Below are positions 23,161 to 32,697 of a stretch of DNA of 64,000 bases, one piece after another. Position numbers and translations under genes: made by a program. Source of the stretch: Nocardioides luti (GTDB lineage: Bacteria; Actinomycetota; Actinomycetes; Propionibacteriales; Nocardioidaceae). The notes below the pieces were generated by a model. It did no database searches. It saw nothing but the letters and a program-made list of their open reading frames with translations, and had not been told where the DNA came from. The stretch is taken from the NCBI RefSeq assembly GCF_014212315.1, contig NZ_JACKXE010000001.1, positions 2,046,001 through 2,110,000 of the forward strand. The letters are read 5' to 3'. Each line of letters opens with the position of its first letter. The stretch's first letter is position 1.

Positions 23161-25569
23161 CTAGTGCGTCGGCGGCGGGAACTGCTGCGTCGGCGCCGGG
23201 TCGTGCCCGGTCGTCGGCGGGGCGTCGTACGTCGGCGCCTGGGTGGGGGCCTGCTGCGTCGGCGTCCCCGCTGCCGGCGGCGCGGGCGGAGTGCCCGCGT
23301 CGTCGCCCAGCGAGACCTCGCGCTGCTTGGAGATGTAGACCGCGCCGGCGATGATCGCGACCGCGACCAGCGCGATCAGGACCCGCAGGCCGTCGTGCTG
23401 GTCGTCCCCGACGCTCATGGAGACGACCGCGCTCGCGATGAGCAGCGAGACGAGGTTCATCACCTTGATGAGCGGGTTGATGGCCGGGCCGGCGGTGTCC
23501 TTGAACGGGTCGCCGACCGTGTCGCCGATGATCGTGGCCTCGTGGGCCAGCGAGCCCTTGCCGCCGTGGTTGCCGTCCTCGACGAGCTTCTTGGCGTTGT
23601 CCCACGCACCACCGGAGTTGGCCAGGAAGACGGCCATCAGGGTGCCGGTGCCGATGGCGCCGGCGAGGAAGCCCGCGAGCGCCGTGGCGCCGAGGCCGAA
23701 GCCGACGGCGATCGGCGCGAGCACCGCCAGGATGCCCGGCGTGACGAGCTCGCGCAGGGAGTCCTTGGTGACGATGTCGACGACCTTGCCGTACTCCGGG
23801 CGACCGGTGCCCTCCATGATCCCGGGGATCTCGCGGAACTGGCGGCGCACCTCGTAGACGACCGCGCCCGCCGCCCGGGCGACGGCGTTGATCGCCAGGC
23901 CCGAGAAGAGGAAGACGACCGCCGCACCGAGGAGCACGCCGACCAGGACGGCCGGGTTGAAGACGCTGAAGTCGAGCAGGTTCGCCTCTTCGAGGCTGGG
24001 GTTGGCGTCGACCAGCGACTCGGCGACCGAGGTCGCGTAGGACCCGAAGAGCGCCGTCGCGGCGAGCACGGCCGTCGCGATCGCGATGCCCTTGGTGATG
24101 GCCTTGGTCGTGTTGCCGACCGCGTCCAGCTCGGTGAGGATCTGGGCGCCCTCGGGGCTGACGTCGCCCGACATCTCGGCGATGCCCTGCGCGTTGTCCG
24201 AGACCGGGCCGAAGGTGTCCATCGCGACGATGACGCCGACGGTGGTGAGCAGGCCGGTGCCGGCCAGCGCGACCGCGAACAGCGAGACCGTCAGCGCGGC
24301 CCCGCCGAGGAGGTAGGCGCCGAACACGGCCGCCCCGATGACCAGCGTCGTGTAGACCGCGGACTCGAAGCCGACCGACAGACCCGACAGGATGACGGTG
24401 GCCGCGCCGGTGAGCGAGGTCTTGCCGACGTCCTTGACGGGGCGGTACTCCGTGCCGGTGTAGTAGCCGGTCAGGGCCAGGATGCCTGCCGACATCACGA
24501 TGCCGATGACCACCGCGGCCGCGGCGATGAAGCGAGGGTCGCCGTCCGCGCCCGCGAGCTCCGGGGCGATGTTCGTGAACTCCGCGAAGCTGCCGGGCAG
24601 GTAGACGTAGGACAGGATCACGCTGGCCAGGGCGGCGATGCCGGAGGACAGGTAGAAGGACCGGTTGATCGTGGTCAGGCCGTTCTCGCCGACCTTGGGC
24701 TTGGTGAGGTAGACGCCGGCGACGGCCGTGAGGGCGCCGATGGCCGGGATCAGCAGCGGGAAGATCAGGCCCTTGTCGCCGAAAGCCTGGGAGCCCAGGA
24801 TCAGCGCGGCGACCAGCGTGACGGCGTACGACTCGAAGAGGTCGGCGGCCATGCCGGCGCAGTCACCGACGTTGTCGCCCACGTTGTCCGCGATCGTGGC
24901 CGCGTTGCGCGGGTCGTCCTCGGGGATGTTCTGCTCGACCTTGCCGACCAGGTCCGCGCCGACGTCGGCGGCCTTGGTGAAGATGCCACCGCCGACCCGC
25001 ATGAACATGGCGAGCAGGGCGGCGCCGAAGCCGAAGCCCTCCAGCACGTTGGGGGCCTTGTCCTGGAAGATCAGGACGACGAGGCTCGCGCCGAGCAGCC
25101 CGAGGCCCACCGTCAGCATGCCGACCATGGCGCCGGTGCGCAGGCCGATCGTCATCGCGGGCTCGCGCCCGGTGGTGTTGGCGGCGGCCGCGACGCGCAG
25201 GTTGGCGCGCACGGCGAGGTTCATGCCGAGGTAGCCGACGGTCGCGGAGAAGCCGGCGCCGACGATGAAGAAGACCGACCGGAAGATCCGGACCGCCGCG
25301 TCATCGGCAGGGAGTGCGAGCAACGCGAAGAACGCGATCGCCGCGAAGATCGCCAGCGTCCGGAACTGTCGCGTCAGGTAGGCGTTGGCGCCCTCCTGCA
25401 CCGCTTGCGCGATGTTCTTCATGTTGTCGGTGCCCTCACCGGCGGCGAGAACCTCCTGCCGGAACATCGCAGCCATCGCGAGCGCGCCGAGCGCGATCAG
25501 GGCGACGACGATGACCAGCACGAGGTTGCCTCCGGAGACGTCCACGACAGCGGGATAGAACCCCGTCAT
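23161..25569 (-). CDS. hppA: Proton-translocating membrane pyrophosphatase, K+-independent type
   Basis: An 802-residue integral membrane enzyme with about 16 hydrophobic segments that couples pyrophosphate hydrolysis to H+ export. The substrate-binding motifs are intact: KAADVGADLVGKVE, then DDPRNAATIADNVGDNVGDCAGMAADLFESY, and a second Asp-rich set near DTVGDPFKDTAGPAINPLIKV (written here in overlapping parts). The motif GNTTKA carries Lys where K+-dependent enzymes have Ala, which marks the K+-independent class. A Pro/Gln/Thr-rich tail of about 45 residues follows the last membrane segment and is not part of the catalytic fold. Start ATG 25569 follows AGGAGGAAA. TAGACT near 25,615 on this strand could be the -10. 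Confidence 0.96.
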   Translation of the reverse strand: MTGFYPAVVDVSGGNLVLVIVVALIALGALAMAAMFRQEVLAAGEGTDNMKNIAQAVQEGANAYLTRQFRTLAIFAAIAFFALLALPADDAAVRIFRSVFFIVGAGFSATVGYLGMNLAVRANLRVAAAANTTGREPAMTIGLRTGAMVGMLTVGLGLLGASLVVLIFQDKAPNVLEGFGFGAALLAMFMRVGGGIFTKAADVGADLVGKVEQNIPEDDPRNAATIADNVGDNVGDCAGMAADLFESYAVTLVAALILGSQAFGDKGLIFPLLIPAIGALTAVAGVYLTKPKVGENGLTTINRSFYLSSGIAALASVILSYVYLPGSFAEFTNIAPELAGADGDPRFIAAAAVVIGIVMSAGILALTGYYTGTEYRPVKDVGKTSLTGAATVILSGLSVGFESAVYTTLVIGAAVFGAYLLGGAALTVSLFAVALAGTGLLTTVGVIVAMDTFGPVSDNAQGIAEMSGDVSPEGAQILTELDAVGNTTKAITKGIAIATAVLAATALFGSYATSVAESLVDANPSLEEANLLDFSVFNPAVLVGVLLGAAVVFLFSGLAINAVARAAGAVVYEVRRQFREIPGIMEGTGRPEYGKVVDIVTKDSLRELVTPGILAVLAPIAVGFGLGATALAGFLAGAIGTGTLMAVFLANSGGAWDNAKKLVEDGNHGGKGSLAHEATIIGDTVGDPFKDTAGPAINPLIKVMNLVSLLIASAVVSMSVGDDQHDGLRVLIALVAVAIIAGAVYISKQREVSLGDDAGTPPAPPAAGTPTQQAPTQAPTYDAPPTTGHDPAPTQQFPPPTH

Positions 25570-25791
25570 GTGTTTCCTCCTGGAAGTGTGATTCAGGTCT
25601 CACGGACGGTCGGGAGTCTACGCACGGGGATGCCTGAAATAGCACGGAGGTGTGACGCGGGCCACACGGCGCGTCGCGGCGGCCACGGGTCGGGCGCGCG
25701 GCATCGACGGGCGACCACGAGGGGTGCCCGGGCGTGTCGGGAACGGCCCCCGGTGGGGCCGGTCAGGAGGGGGGAGCGGGGCTGCCGGTGG

Positions 25792-26130
25792 TCAGGAGCC
25801 CGCGAGCGCGGCGTCGGCCGACTCGTGGATGACGAACACCTTGGCCAGGCCGGTGATCCGGAAGATCTTCAGCAGCCGGTCCTGGTTGCAGACGAGCTGC
25901 AGCGAGCCCTCGTGGGCGCGGACCTTCTTCAGGCCGCCCACCAGCACGCCGAGGCCGGTGGAGTCGAGGAACTCGACGGCCTCCATGTCGATGACGAGGT
26001 CGTAGACACCCGCCGCGACCAGCTCGGTGATCTTGTCGCGGAGCTTGGGCGCGGTGTAGACGTCGATCTCGCCCCCGACGGCAACGATGGTCTTCCCATC
26101 GGCGTCGCGCGTAGCAAGCGTCAGATCCAC
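25792..26130 (-). CDS. STAS-domain anti-sigma factor antagonist
   Basis: A 112-residue single-domain protein. The STAS fold is complete, with the phosphorylatable Ser in [13 protein letters not shown]. Proteins of this type bind a serine kinase/anti-sigma factor when unphosphorylated and so release a sigma factor. The GTG at 26130 is chosen because AGGGGAG stands six bases before it and the family length is about 110; the frame stays open upstream but lacks such a signal. No anti-sigma kinase is adjacent. The gene is divergent from the helicase gene, as in related actinobacteria. Confidence 0.9.
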   Translation of the reverse strand: MDLTLATRDADGKTIVAVGGEIDVYTAPKLRDKITELVAAGVYDLVIDMEAVEFLDSTGLGVLVGGLKKVRAHEGSLQLVCNQDRLLKIFRITGLAKVFVIHESADAALAGS

Positions 26131-26301
26131 GTGTTTCTCCCCTGAAGGCACAGATTTTCCCGGTGCCGATGTCTCGCGGCACACAAGCCCCGAAACTCGG
26201 CCAGCAATATGAAACCACGCGCGCCCCTCCGGCGCACAAAGAAGTAAAGACCTTGTTGAGGTGTCGCGCACGCTGTCGGCGCTATTTGGGACACTTCCAT
26301 C

Positions 26302-28644
26302 ATGGCACTCACGGTCGGACGGCGCCCCCTGCCCGTGGGTGATCTGGTCGACCGGCTCTCGTCGGTCCCCGGTCGCGAGGGCCGTCTGACCCACCTCGAG
26401 GTGCGGCCGCCCCGCTCCGCGGTCACCGCCGCGTGGCCCGCCTGGGCCGCCCCGGAGGTGGTCGCGGCGTTCGAGGCCCGCGGAGTGGTCCAGCCCTGGC
26501 GGCACCAGGTCGACGCCGCCGACGCCGCCCACGCCGGCCGGCACGTCGTGCTGGCGACCGGCACCGCGTCCGGCAAGTCACTTGCCTACCAGCTCCCGGC
26601 GCTGTCGCACGTCCGGGCGTGTCGCGGCGCGCGGGGCCAGCGCGGGGCCACGGTGCTCTACCTCGCCCCCACCAAGGCGCTCGCCCAGGACCAGCTCGCC
26701 GGGCTCACGGGCCTCGGCCTGGACGTGCGCGTCACGACCCACGACGGCGACAGCAGCCGCGACCAGCGCGACTGGGCGCGCGACCACGCCGAGTACGTCC
26801 TCACCAACCCCGACATGCTGCACCGCTCCCTGCTGCCCGGCCACGCCCGCTGGGCGGCGTTCCTGGGCTCGCTGTCCTACGTCGTCGTGGACGAGTGCCA
26901 CCACTACCGCGGGGTCTTCGGTGCCCACGTCTCGCACGTCCTGCGGCGGCTGCGGCGGATCTGCGCGGCGTACGGCGCGCACCCGACGTTCGTGCTCGCG
27001 TCCGCCACCGTGGCCGAGCCGGAGGTCGCCGCGCACCGTCTCACCGGGCTCGACGTCGAGGCGATCACCGCCGACGCCTCCCCTCGCGGCCAGGTCACCC
27101 TCGCGCTGTGGGAGCCCCCCTTCACGTCGTACGCCGGCGAGAACGGCGCCCCGGTCCGGCGCGCGGCCTCCTCGGAGACCGCCGACCTGCTGGCCGACCT
27201 GGTGGCGGAGGACGTCCGCACCCTTGCCTTCGTGCGCTCGCGCCGCGGGGCCGAGCAGGTGGCGATGACGGCGGCCGAGCTGCTCGCCGAGGTCGACCCG
27301 TCCCTGCCGGGGCGGGTCGCGTCGTACCGCGGCGGCTACCTCCCCGAGGAGCGGCGCGCCATCGAGGAGGCGCTGCGCCGGGGCGACCTCACCGGTCTCG
27401 CCGCCACCAACGCCCTCGAGCTCGGCATCGACATCAGCGGTCTCGACGCGGTCCTGATGGCCGGCTTCCCCGGCACGCGCGCGGCCCTGTGGCAGCAGCT
27501 CGGCCGGGCCGGCCGGGGCGCCCAGGACGCGCTCGGCATCCTCGTGGCCCGCGACGACCCGCTGGACACCTACCTCGTGCACCACCCCGAGGCCCTGCTC
27601 GGGCGACCCGTCGAGGCGACCGTCTTCGACCCGACCAACCCCTACGTCCTCGGCCCGCACCTGTGCGCCGCGGCGCACGAGATCCCGCTCACCGAGGCGG
27701 ACCTCGAGCTGTTCGGCCCCACCACCGCCCCGGTGCTCGACCAGCTGACGGCGGGTGGACTGCTGCGGCGTCGGGCGCGTGGCTGGTTCTGGACCGACCG
27801 CCGCCGCGCCAGCGACCTGGCCGACATCCGGTCCACGGGCGGGTCGCCGGTGCAGCTCGTCGAGGCGGGGACCGGCCGCGTGATCGGCACGGTCGACGCG
27901 TCCAGCTCGCACGGCACCGCGCACGCCGGTGCGGTCTACGTGCACCGCGGGGAGACCTGGCTGGTGCGCTCGCTCGACCTCGAGGAGCACGTCGCCGTCA
28001 TCGAGCGCACCGAGGTGGACTACTCCACCTCGGCGCGGGAGATCACCGACATCACCGTCGTGGCCGAGCGCGAGCACCGCGACTGGGGCAGCTGCCGGCT
28101 GTCCTTCGGCGACGTCGACGTCTCGCACCAGGTGGTGTCGTTCCTGCGGCGCCGCCAGCCGGGCGGCGACGTGCTGGGTGAGGAGCCGCTGGACCTCCCG
28201 GAGCGCGCCCTGCGCACCAGCGCCGTGTGGTGGACGGTCCCCGAGCACGTGCTCGCGGAGAGCGGCCTGCTGCCGGCCGACCTGCCCGGAGCCGCGCACG
28301 CCGCCGAGCACTGCTCGATCGGCCTGCTCCCGCTCTTCGCGACCTGCGACCGCTGGGACATCGGCGGCGTGTCCACGGCGATGCACCCGGACACCGGCAC
28401 CCTGACGGTCTTCGTGCACGACGGCCACCCCGGCGGCGCCGGGTTCGCCGAGCGCGGCTTCCACGCCGCGCGGGCCTGGCTGGGCGCCACGCGTGACGCG
28501 ATCGTCGCCTGCACCTGCCTCGAGGGCTGCCCCTCGTGCATCCAGTCACCCAAGTGCGGCAACCAGAACAACCCGCTCGACAAGGCCGGCGCCGCCCGGC
28601 TGCTCGACGTGCTGCTCGCGGGGGCCCCGGCGGCCGAGCGGTAG
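26302..28644 (+). CDS. Superfamily 2 DEAD/DEAH-type helicase with DUF1998 domain
   Basis: A 780-residue ATP-dependent helicase. Q-motif-like QPWRHQ, Walker A in [15 protein letters not shown] (about residue 85), DECH in [12 protein letters not shown] in LASATVAEP, and motif [13 protein letters not shown] are all in place. The C-terminal 170 residues are a DUF1998 domain with a four-Cys metal site: [10 protein letters not shown] followed by [11 protein letters not shown]. The mycobacterial homologue (SftH, Rv3649 position) is a monomeric 3'-5' DNA helicase, so a DNA-repair role is the best guess. It is divergent from the STAS gene and followed closely by a small membrane protein. Confidence 0.93.
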   Translation: MALTVGRRPLPVGDLVDRLSSVPGREGRLTHLEVRPPRSAVTAAWPAWAAPEVVAAFEARGVVQPWRHQVDAADAAHAGRHVVLATGTASGKSLAYQLPALSHVRACRGARGQRGATVLYLAPTKALAQDQLAGLTGLGLDVRVTTHDGDSSRDQRDWARDHAEYVLTNPDMLHRSLLPGHARWAAFLGSLSYVVVDECHHYRGVFGAHVSHVLRRLRRICAAYGAHPTFVLASATVAEPEVAAHRLTGLDVEAITADASPRGQVTLALWEPPFTSYAGENGAPVRRAASSETADLLADLVAEDVRTLAFVRSRRGAEQVAMTAAELLAEVDPSLPGRVASYRGGYLPEERRAIEEALRRGDLTGLAATNALELGIDISGLDAVLMAGFPGTRAALWQQLGRAGRGAQDALGILVARDDPLDTYLVHHPEALLGRPVEATVFDPTNPYVLGPHLCAAAHEIPLTEADLELFGPTTAPVLDQLTAGGLLRRRARGWFWTDRRRASDLADIRSTGGSPVQLVEAGTGRVIGTVDASSSHGTAHAGAVYVHRGETWLVRSLDLEEHVAVIERTEVDYSTSAREITDITVVAEREHRDWGSCRLSFGDVDVSHQVVSFLRRRQPGGDVLGEEPLDLPERALRTSAVWWTVPEHVLAESGLLPADLPGAAHAAEHCSIGLLPLFATCDRWDIGGVSTAMHPDTGTLTVFVHDGHPGGAGFAERGFHAARAWLGATRDAIVACTCLEGCPSCIQSPKCGNQNNPLDKAGAARLLDVLLAGAPAAER

Positions 28645-28653
28645 CCTGCCGTC

Positions 28654-28974
28654 ATGTTGATCCTCGGCCTCCTCCTGATCGCCGCCGGCGTCGTGGCGAT
28701 CCTCGCGGCCGTGGCCACGGCCAGCGGCACCGTCGAGCTCCTCGGCACCGACCTCAACGCGCTCACGATCTTCCTCGTCGGCGTCGGCGCCGGCGTGGCG
28801 ATCCTGTGGGGCTTCTCGATCTCGAAGTACGGCACCAAGCGCTCCCTCCAGCACCGCCGCGAGAGCAAGCGGCTCAACGAGCTGTCCCAGAAGCTGGACC
28901 GCGTCGAGGCCGAGCGTCGTGACGACCCCGCCACCGACCTCGACCGACCGCGCGAGGACCGCCCCGGCCACTGA
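28654..28974 (+). CDS. Small membrane protein with two TM segments and a basic/coiled tail
   Basis: A 106-residue protein with hydrophobic segments at about 1-24 and 33-56, followed by a charged helical tail (KRLNELSQKLDRVEAERR) likely to form a short coiled coil in the cytoplasm. TAGCCT at 28642-28647 ends seven bases before the ATG, which suits a leaderless transcript. No family is recognised. It is probably a real gene, judged by the codon bias and the promoter position. Confidence 0.7.
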   Translation: MLILGLLLIAAGVVAILAAVATASGTVELLGTDLNALTIFLVGVGAGVAILWGFSISKYGTKRSLQHRRESKRLNELSQKLDRVEAERRDDPATDLDRPREDRPGH

Positions 28975-28998
28975 GGCGGCCTTCCCCCTCCGGCGCCC

Positions 28999-29343
28999 TC
29001 AGGCCGGGCCGGCGCGGGCCTCCGCGTCGAGGTCGGCGAGCTGGCCCAGCCAGTGCGGTCCCTCGACCCGGGCCCGGACCTCGACGACCGCCCCCTCGAC
29101 CCGGCAGGCCACGAGCCGGGCGCCGTTGGCCGCGGCGATGCCGGCGCCCCTGGCGCACGGGTCCGCCCCCGAGCGCACCGCCGCGGCGACCGCGAGCGCG
29201 CTGAGATCGGCCGCCGCCTGGGCGGAGCGGTGTGCCCGGACCATCGCCGCGACCACCCCGAGGGCGGCCCCCACGAGCAGCAGCACGGCCAGGCCGACCA
29301 GCACGACCGGCGTCGCGGAGCCGCGCTCGTCGCGGCGCCTCAC
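28999..29343 (-). CDS. TadE/TadG-like pilus-assembly protein (Rv3654c type)
   Basis: A 114-residue protein starting DERGSATPVV with one N-terminal hydrophobic helix, then a small extracytoplasmic domain with two Cys residues. The start resembles a type IV pilin processing region, but position +5 is Val instead of Glu, unlike the neighbour. It is the last gene of the Tad cluster and its GTG overlaps the previous stop. Known homologues sit at the end of the mycobacterial Rv3660c-Rv3654c operon. Confidence 0.8.
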   Translation of the reverse strand: MRRRDERGSATPVVLVGLAVLLLVGAALGVVAAMVRAHRSAQAAADLSALAVAAAVRSGADPCARGAGIAAANGARLVACRVEGAVVEVRARVEGPHWLGQLADLDAEARAGPA

Positions 29344-29699
29344 GGCTCGACCGCCGCGACGGCGTCCGCGTGCACCTCGACGGCCGGGAGGAAGCCGAAC
29401 AGCCCACCGGGGCCGTCGACCTGTCCGCTCGCGCGGGCCGTCACCGTGTCCCCCGAGGTCGCGACCGTGATCCGGCTGCCCGGCGGCGCGACCGTGAGCC
29501 CCCGCGCCACGGCGGCGGCCTCGTCCTCGCCCCGGGCCGCCGCCCGGGCCGTCTCGCGGGCGGCGTCCACCGTGCGCACCTGGGCGGCGCCGACCGACAG
29601 CAGCCAGACCAGCCCGATCGTCACCGCGACGAGCAGCGGGACGGCCATCGCGAGCTCGGCGGTCGCGGCGCCCCGCTCGTCACCCCGACCGGACGTCAC
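29340..29699 (-). CDS. tadE: TadE-family pseudopilin
   Basis: A 119-residue protein with a class III prepilin-like start: Gly10 followed by AATAE, giving Glu at +5, then a hydrophobic helix (MAVPLLVAVTIGLVWLL). TadE proteins are processed like prepilins and help assemble Flp pili. GTGA overlaps join it to both neighbours. Confidence 0.85.
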   Translation of the reverse strand: MTSGRGDERGAATAELAMAVPLLVAVTIGLVWLLSVGAAQVRTVDAARETARAAARGEDEAAAVARGLTVAPPGSRITVATSGDTVTARASGQVDGPGGLFGFLPAVEVHADAVAAVEP

Positions 29700-29884
29700 C
29701 CGACCCCCAGCAGCCCGAGCACGTGGTCGAAGAGGGTGCGCAGCAGGTGGTCGCCGAGCCCCCCGGTGAGCAGCTTGTAGAGCAGCCCGGCCAGGCCCGC
29801 GCCGGCCGCGGTGCCGACGGCGTACTCGGCCGTGGTGATGCCGGCCTCGGGGTGGCGGCGCGACGGGCGGGTGGGAAGCGACAT
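29696..29884 (-). CDS. Flp-type prepilin (DUF4244)
   Basis: A 62-residue protein. The leader MSLPTRPSRRHPEAG ends at Gly15 and ITTAEYAVGTA follows, with Glu at +5, the cleavage signature of Flp prepilins. A hydrophobic helix then forms the pilin core. A strong AGGAGG precedes the ATG, stronger than at any other gene of the cluster, as expected for a structural subunit. It is the probable main subunit of the pilus, equal to Rv3656c. Confidence 0.87.
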   Translation of the reverse strand: MSLPTRPSRRHPEAGITTAEYAVGTAAGAGLAGLLYKLLTGGLGDHLLRTLFDHVLGLLGVG

Positions 29885-30032
29885 GGCGGTCCTCCTGGTC
29901 CTCGGCCGCCCGGTGCGGCCGTCCCGACCGACCCTCGGGCAGCCGGCGTCGCGGCGCAGCCGCCCGCGTCCGGGCTGTGGAGAGGCGTGCCCGGGCCGTC
30001 GTCCGGGACGGTCGGTGGGCCGGCCCGGGACG

Positions 30033-30770
30033 TCACAGCGACAGCGTCGACAGCAGCCCGACGACGAGCGGCACGATGCCGACCAGCAGGAACGCGGGGA
30101 GCAGGCAGAGGCCGAGGGGCAGGGCGGCCTTCACGCCGACGGCGCGGGCGCGCTCCTCGACGTCGGCGCGCGCCTGCCGGGCGAGGTCGTCGGCCAGCCG
30201 CTCGACCGACGGGACCACCGAGGCGCCGCTGGCCTGCGCGCGGGCCAGGGTCCGACCCAGCGGTGCGAGCTCGGGGTCGTCGGCCAGGGACTCCCAGACC
30301 CGCACGGGCTCCAGGCCCAGGGCCAGGCGCGCCGAGACGCTCGCGAGACGGGACGCGGCCGGCCCCGGGAGCGCCGCGCACACGACGGTGACCGCCGCGT
30401 CCGGGGCGGCGCCGGCTCGCAGTGCCGCGGCCAGCAGGTCGACGACGTGCGGCAGGTCCCGGCGGACCTGCTCGCGTCGGCGCCGGACGGCAGGGGGTTC
30501 CGCCCGCCCGATCACCACCCAGGTCAGGACCGCGGCCACCAGGCCGACGGCGGGCGCCGCGCCTCCGCCGACGAACAGCGCGGCGCCGAGACCGGCGCAC
30601 CCGCACCAGAGGAGGCGGAAGCGCAGCATCCAGCCGCGACCGGCGACGTCCGCGGATTCAGCGAGGGGCGCGGGCCGGCCCGCTCGGGCCACCACCGGGC
30701 ACAGCAGGGCCGCCGCCAGCGCGGCCGCGACGACCGCGACGACCGCACCGGGCGGAGACGACCCCGTCAC
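30033..30770 (-). CDS. tadC: Tad pilus platform protein, GspF/TadC type
   Basis: A 245-residue membrane protein with N-terminal segments at about 8-28 and 55-90, a cytoplasmic type II secretion F domain (DLPHVVDLLAAALRAGA, PLGRTLARAQASGASVVPSVERLADDLARQ), and a C-terminal pair of segments (LPLGLCLLPAFLLVGIVPLV). It forms the inner-membrane platform with TadB. The GTG at 30770 overlaps the tadB stop; the longer open frame upstream is out-of-frame shadow of tadB. A 148-base gap separates it from the prepilin gene. Confidence 0.88.
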   Translation of the reverse strand: MTGSSPPGAVVAVVAAALAAALLCPVVARAGRPAPLAESADVAGRGWMLRFRLLWCGCAGLGAALFVGGGAAPAVGLVAAVLTWVVIGRAEPPAVRRRREQVRRDLPHVVDLLAAALRAGAAPDAAVTVVCAALPGPAASRLASVSARLALGLEPVRVWESLADDPELAPLGRTLARAQASGASVVPSVERLADDLARQARADVEERARAVGVKAALPLGLCLLPAFLLVGIVPLVVGLLSTLSL

Positions 30771-31537
30771 GCCGACCGGTCCACGTCGCGGGCGATCGCC
30801 TCGATCCAGGCGAGCCCGGCGAAGCCGAAGGCCAGACCCGCGGCCAGGCAGGCCAACCCGGCAGGCTGGCGCAGCAGGAAGCCCCACGGGTCGCCGCCGG
30901 CGCCGGAGCCCATCGCGAGCGCCACCAGGGGCAGCCCGGCCACGAGCCGGGCGGTGGCGCGCGCCGACGCGAGCTCGCCCTCGACGACGCGACGGCTCGC
31001 GGAGGCAGCGCGCAGCGCCTGGGCGACCCGGTCGACCGCCTCGGCGAGCCCCTGGCCCGTGCGGTGCGCCACCTGCCAGGCCGCGGCGACGACGCGGAGG
31101 TCCTGGGCACCGGGATCGTCGGCGAGCCGCCGCAGCGCCGTCGGGACGTCGGCACCGACGCGGAACGCCTCGGCCACCGGCGCCAGCGCCTCCCAGTCGC
31201 GCACGGCCCGGTCCAGCGCCGCGCCCGGCGGCCGGCCCGCCGTCAGCTCCGCGGCGAGCAGCTCGCACGTCGCCAGGACGTGGCCGGACACCACCAGGGC
31301 GGCGCGCCGGCGGGCCCGGCCCCGCCACAGGGCCGCAGCCGCCACGGCCGCCCCCGCCCCGATCAGCACCAGCAGGGCCACGGAGGACGCGAGCCGCAGC
31401 AGGAGCAGCCCCGCGACGGACGCAGCCACCAGCAGGGTGGCGCGCCCGGGGCCACCCCGCCGGTCGACACCCCGAGGCCGCACGGGGACCAGCAGCGCGG
31501 CCGCCAGCGCCGCGCAGGTGATCGCGACGACGGTCAC
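30767..31537 (-). CDS. tadB: Tad pilus platform protein, GspF/TadB type
   Basis: A 256-residue membrane protein. Two N-terminal membrane segments are followed by the GspF-type cytoplasmic helical domain (ATCELLAAELTAGRPPGAALDRAV, VAAAWQVAHRTGQGLAEAVDRVAQALR) and two C-terminal segments. GTG 31537 overlaps the ATPase stop. Together with TadC it links the ATPase to pilin extraction from the membrane. Confidence 0.88.
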   Translation of the reverse strand: MTVVAITCAALAAALLVPVRPRGVDRRGGPGRATLLVAASVAGLLLLRLASSVALLVLIGAGAAVAAAALWRGRARRRAALVVSGHVLATCELLAAELTAGRPPGAALDRAVRDWEALAPVAEAFRVGADVPTALRRLADDPGAQDLRVVAAAWQVAHRTGQGLAEAVDRVAQALRAASASRRVVEGELASARATARLVAGLPLVALAMGSGAGGDPWGFLLRQPAGLACLAAGLAFGFAGLAWIEAIARDVDRSA

Positions 31538-32697
31538 GACCCGAGCCGCGCGGCGAGGGCCTCGGCCGCGGGGCCGACGGTCGTGCTCCCGTCCGCGTGG
31601 AGGTCGAGGGCGGACGCCATCACCACCAGCCCGGTCTCCTCGCGGACGGGCACCGCCACCTGCGCCAGACGGCGTACGCCGTCGGGCCCGCGCGCCAGGT
31701 GGAGCACCACGTCGACGGCGGAGGCGAGCTGGGAGTGCGCCGCCGCCCGGCCGAGGCCGGCCGCCAGGGCGAGGGCCTCGATCCGCGCCGGCACGTCGAG
31801 CGCGGAGTTGGCGTGGAGCGTGCCGCACCCGCCCTCGTGCCCGGTGTTGAGCGCCGCGAGCAGCTCGACCACCTCCCCGCCGCGGACCTCGCCGACGACC
31901 AGCCGGTCCGGGCGCATCCGGAGCGCCTGGCGCACCAGGGTCCGCAGGTCGACCGCACCGGCGCCCTCGATGTTGGCCGGCCGGCTCTCCAGGCCCACCA
32001 CGTGAGGATGCTCCGGTCGCAGCTCCCCGGCGTCCTCGACGAGCACGATCCGCTCCCCGGGCGCCACCAGCGAGAGGAGGGCGGCGAGCAGCGTGGTCTT
32101 GCCGGTCCCGGTCCCACCGGTGACCAGGAAGGCCAGCCGGTGCTCGACGACGGCTCGCAGCAGCCGGGCGCCGTCCGCGCTCAGGGAGCCCGCCTCCCGG
32201 AGCTCGTCCAGGGTGAAGACGCGCGGGTGCGGCACCCGCAGCGAGACCAGCGTCCCGGGCCGGGCGAGCGGGGCGAGCACGGCGTGCAGGCGGGTGCCGT
32301 CGGCCAGCCGGACGTCGACGTGCGGGGTCGCGTCGTCGAGACGGCGGCCGCCGAGGCTCGCGAGCCGCTGCGCCAGCCGGCGCACGGCCTCGTCGTCGGG
32401 GAAGCGCACCGGGGTGAGCTCGAGCCCGGCGCCGCGGTCGAGGTAGACGTGGTCCGGCCCGTTCACGAGCACGTCGGTCACGCCGGGGGTGCGGAGCAGG
32501 GGCTCGAGCGGGCCAGCGCCCACGACGTCGCGGCGGAGCGCCTCGTAGACCGCCAGCACGGCGGCGTCGCCGACCGGCCGCCCGCTGGTCCTCAGGGCCA
32601 CCGCGACGCGGTGCGGGGTCAGCTCGCCGGGTTCGCGGGCCAGCCGGTCGCGGACCGCGTCCAGGTCCCGGGCGTCGACCGCGGCGCCGGTGCTCAC
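31534..32697 (-). CDS. tadA: Tad pilus assembly ATPase, CpaF/TadA family
   Basis: A 387-residue secretion ATPase. The N-terminal domain has TDVLVNGPDHVYLDRG, typical of CpaF. Walker A is VTGGTGTGKTTLL near residue 195, the Asp box is VLVEDAGELR, Walker B is LRMRPDRLVVGEVRGGE, and the His box is EGGCGTLHANSA. GTG 32697 gives the normal start, and the upstream extension is Arg-rich shadow. It powers pilus polymerisation. Four-base overlaps with ssd and tadB show one operon. Confidence 0.92.
   Translation of the reverse strand: MSTGAAVDARDLDAVRDRLAREPGELTPHRVAVALRTSGRPVGDAAVLAVYEALRRDVVGAGPLEPLLRTPGVTDVLVNGPDHVYLDRGAGLELTPVRFPDDEAVRRLAQRLASLGGRRLDDATPHVDVRLADGTRLHAVLAPLARPGTLVSLRVPHPRVFTLDELREAGSLSADGARLLRAVVEHRLAFLVTGGTGTGKTTLLAALLSLVAPGERIVLVEDAGELRPEHPHVVGLESRPANIEGAGAVDLRTLVRQALRMRPDRLVVGEVRGGEVVELLAALNTGHEGGCGTLHANSALDVPARIEALALAAGLGRAAAHSQLASAVDVVLHLARGPDGVRRLAQVAVPVREETGLVVMASALDLHADGSTTVGPAAEALAARLGS

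Noticed and set aside
23164..26145. A 993-codon open frame on the + strand
   Set aside because: Shadow of hppA and the STAS gene; the opposite frame has clear family motifs.
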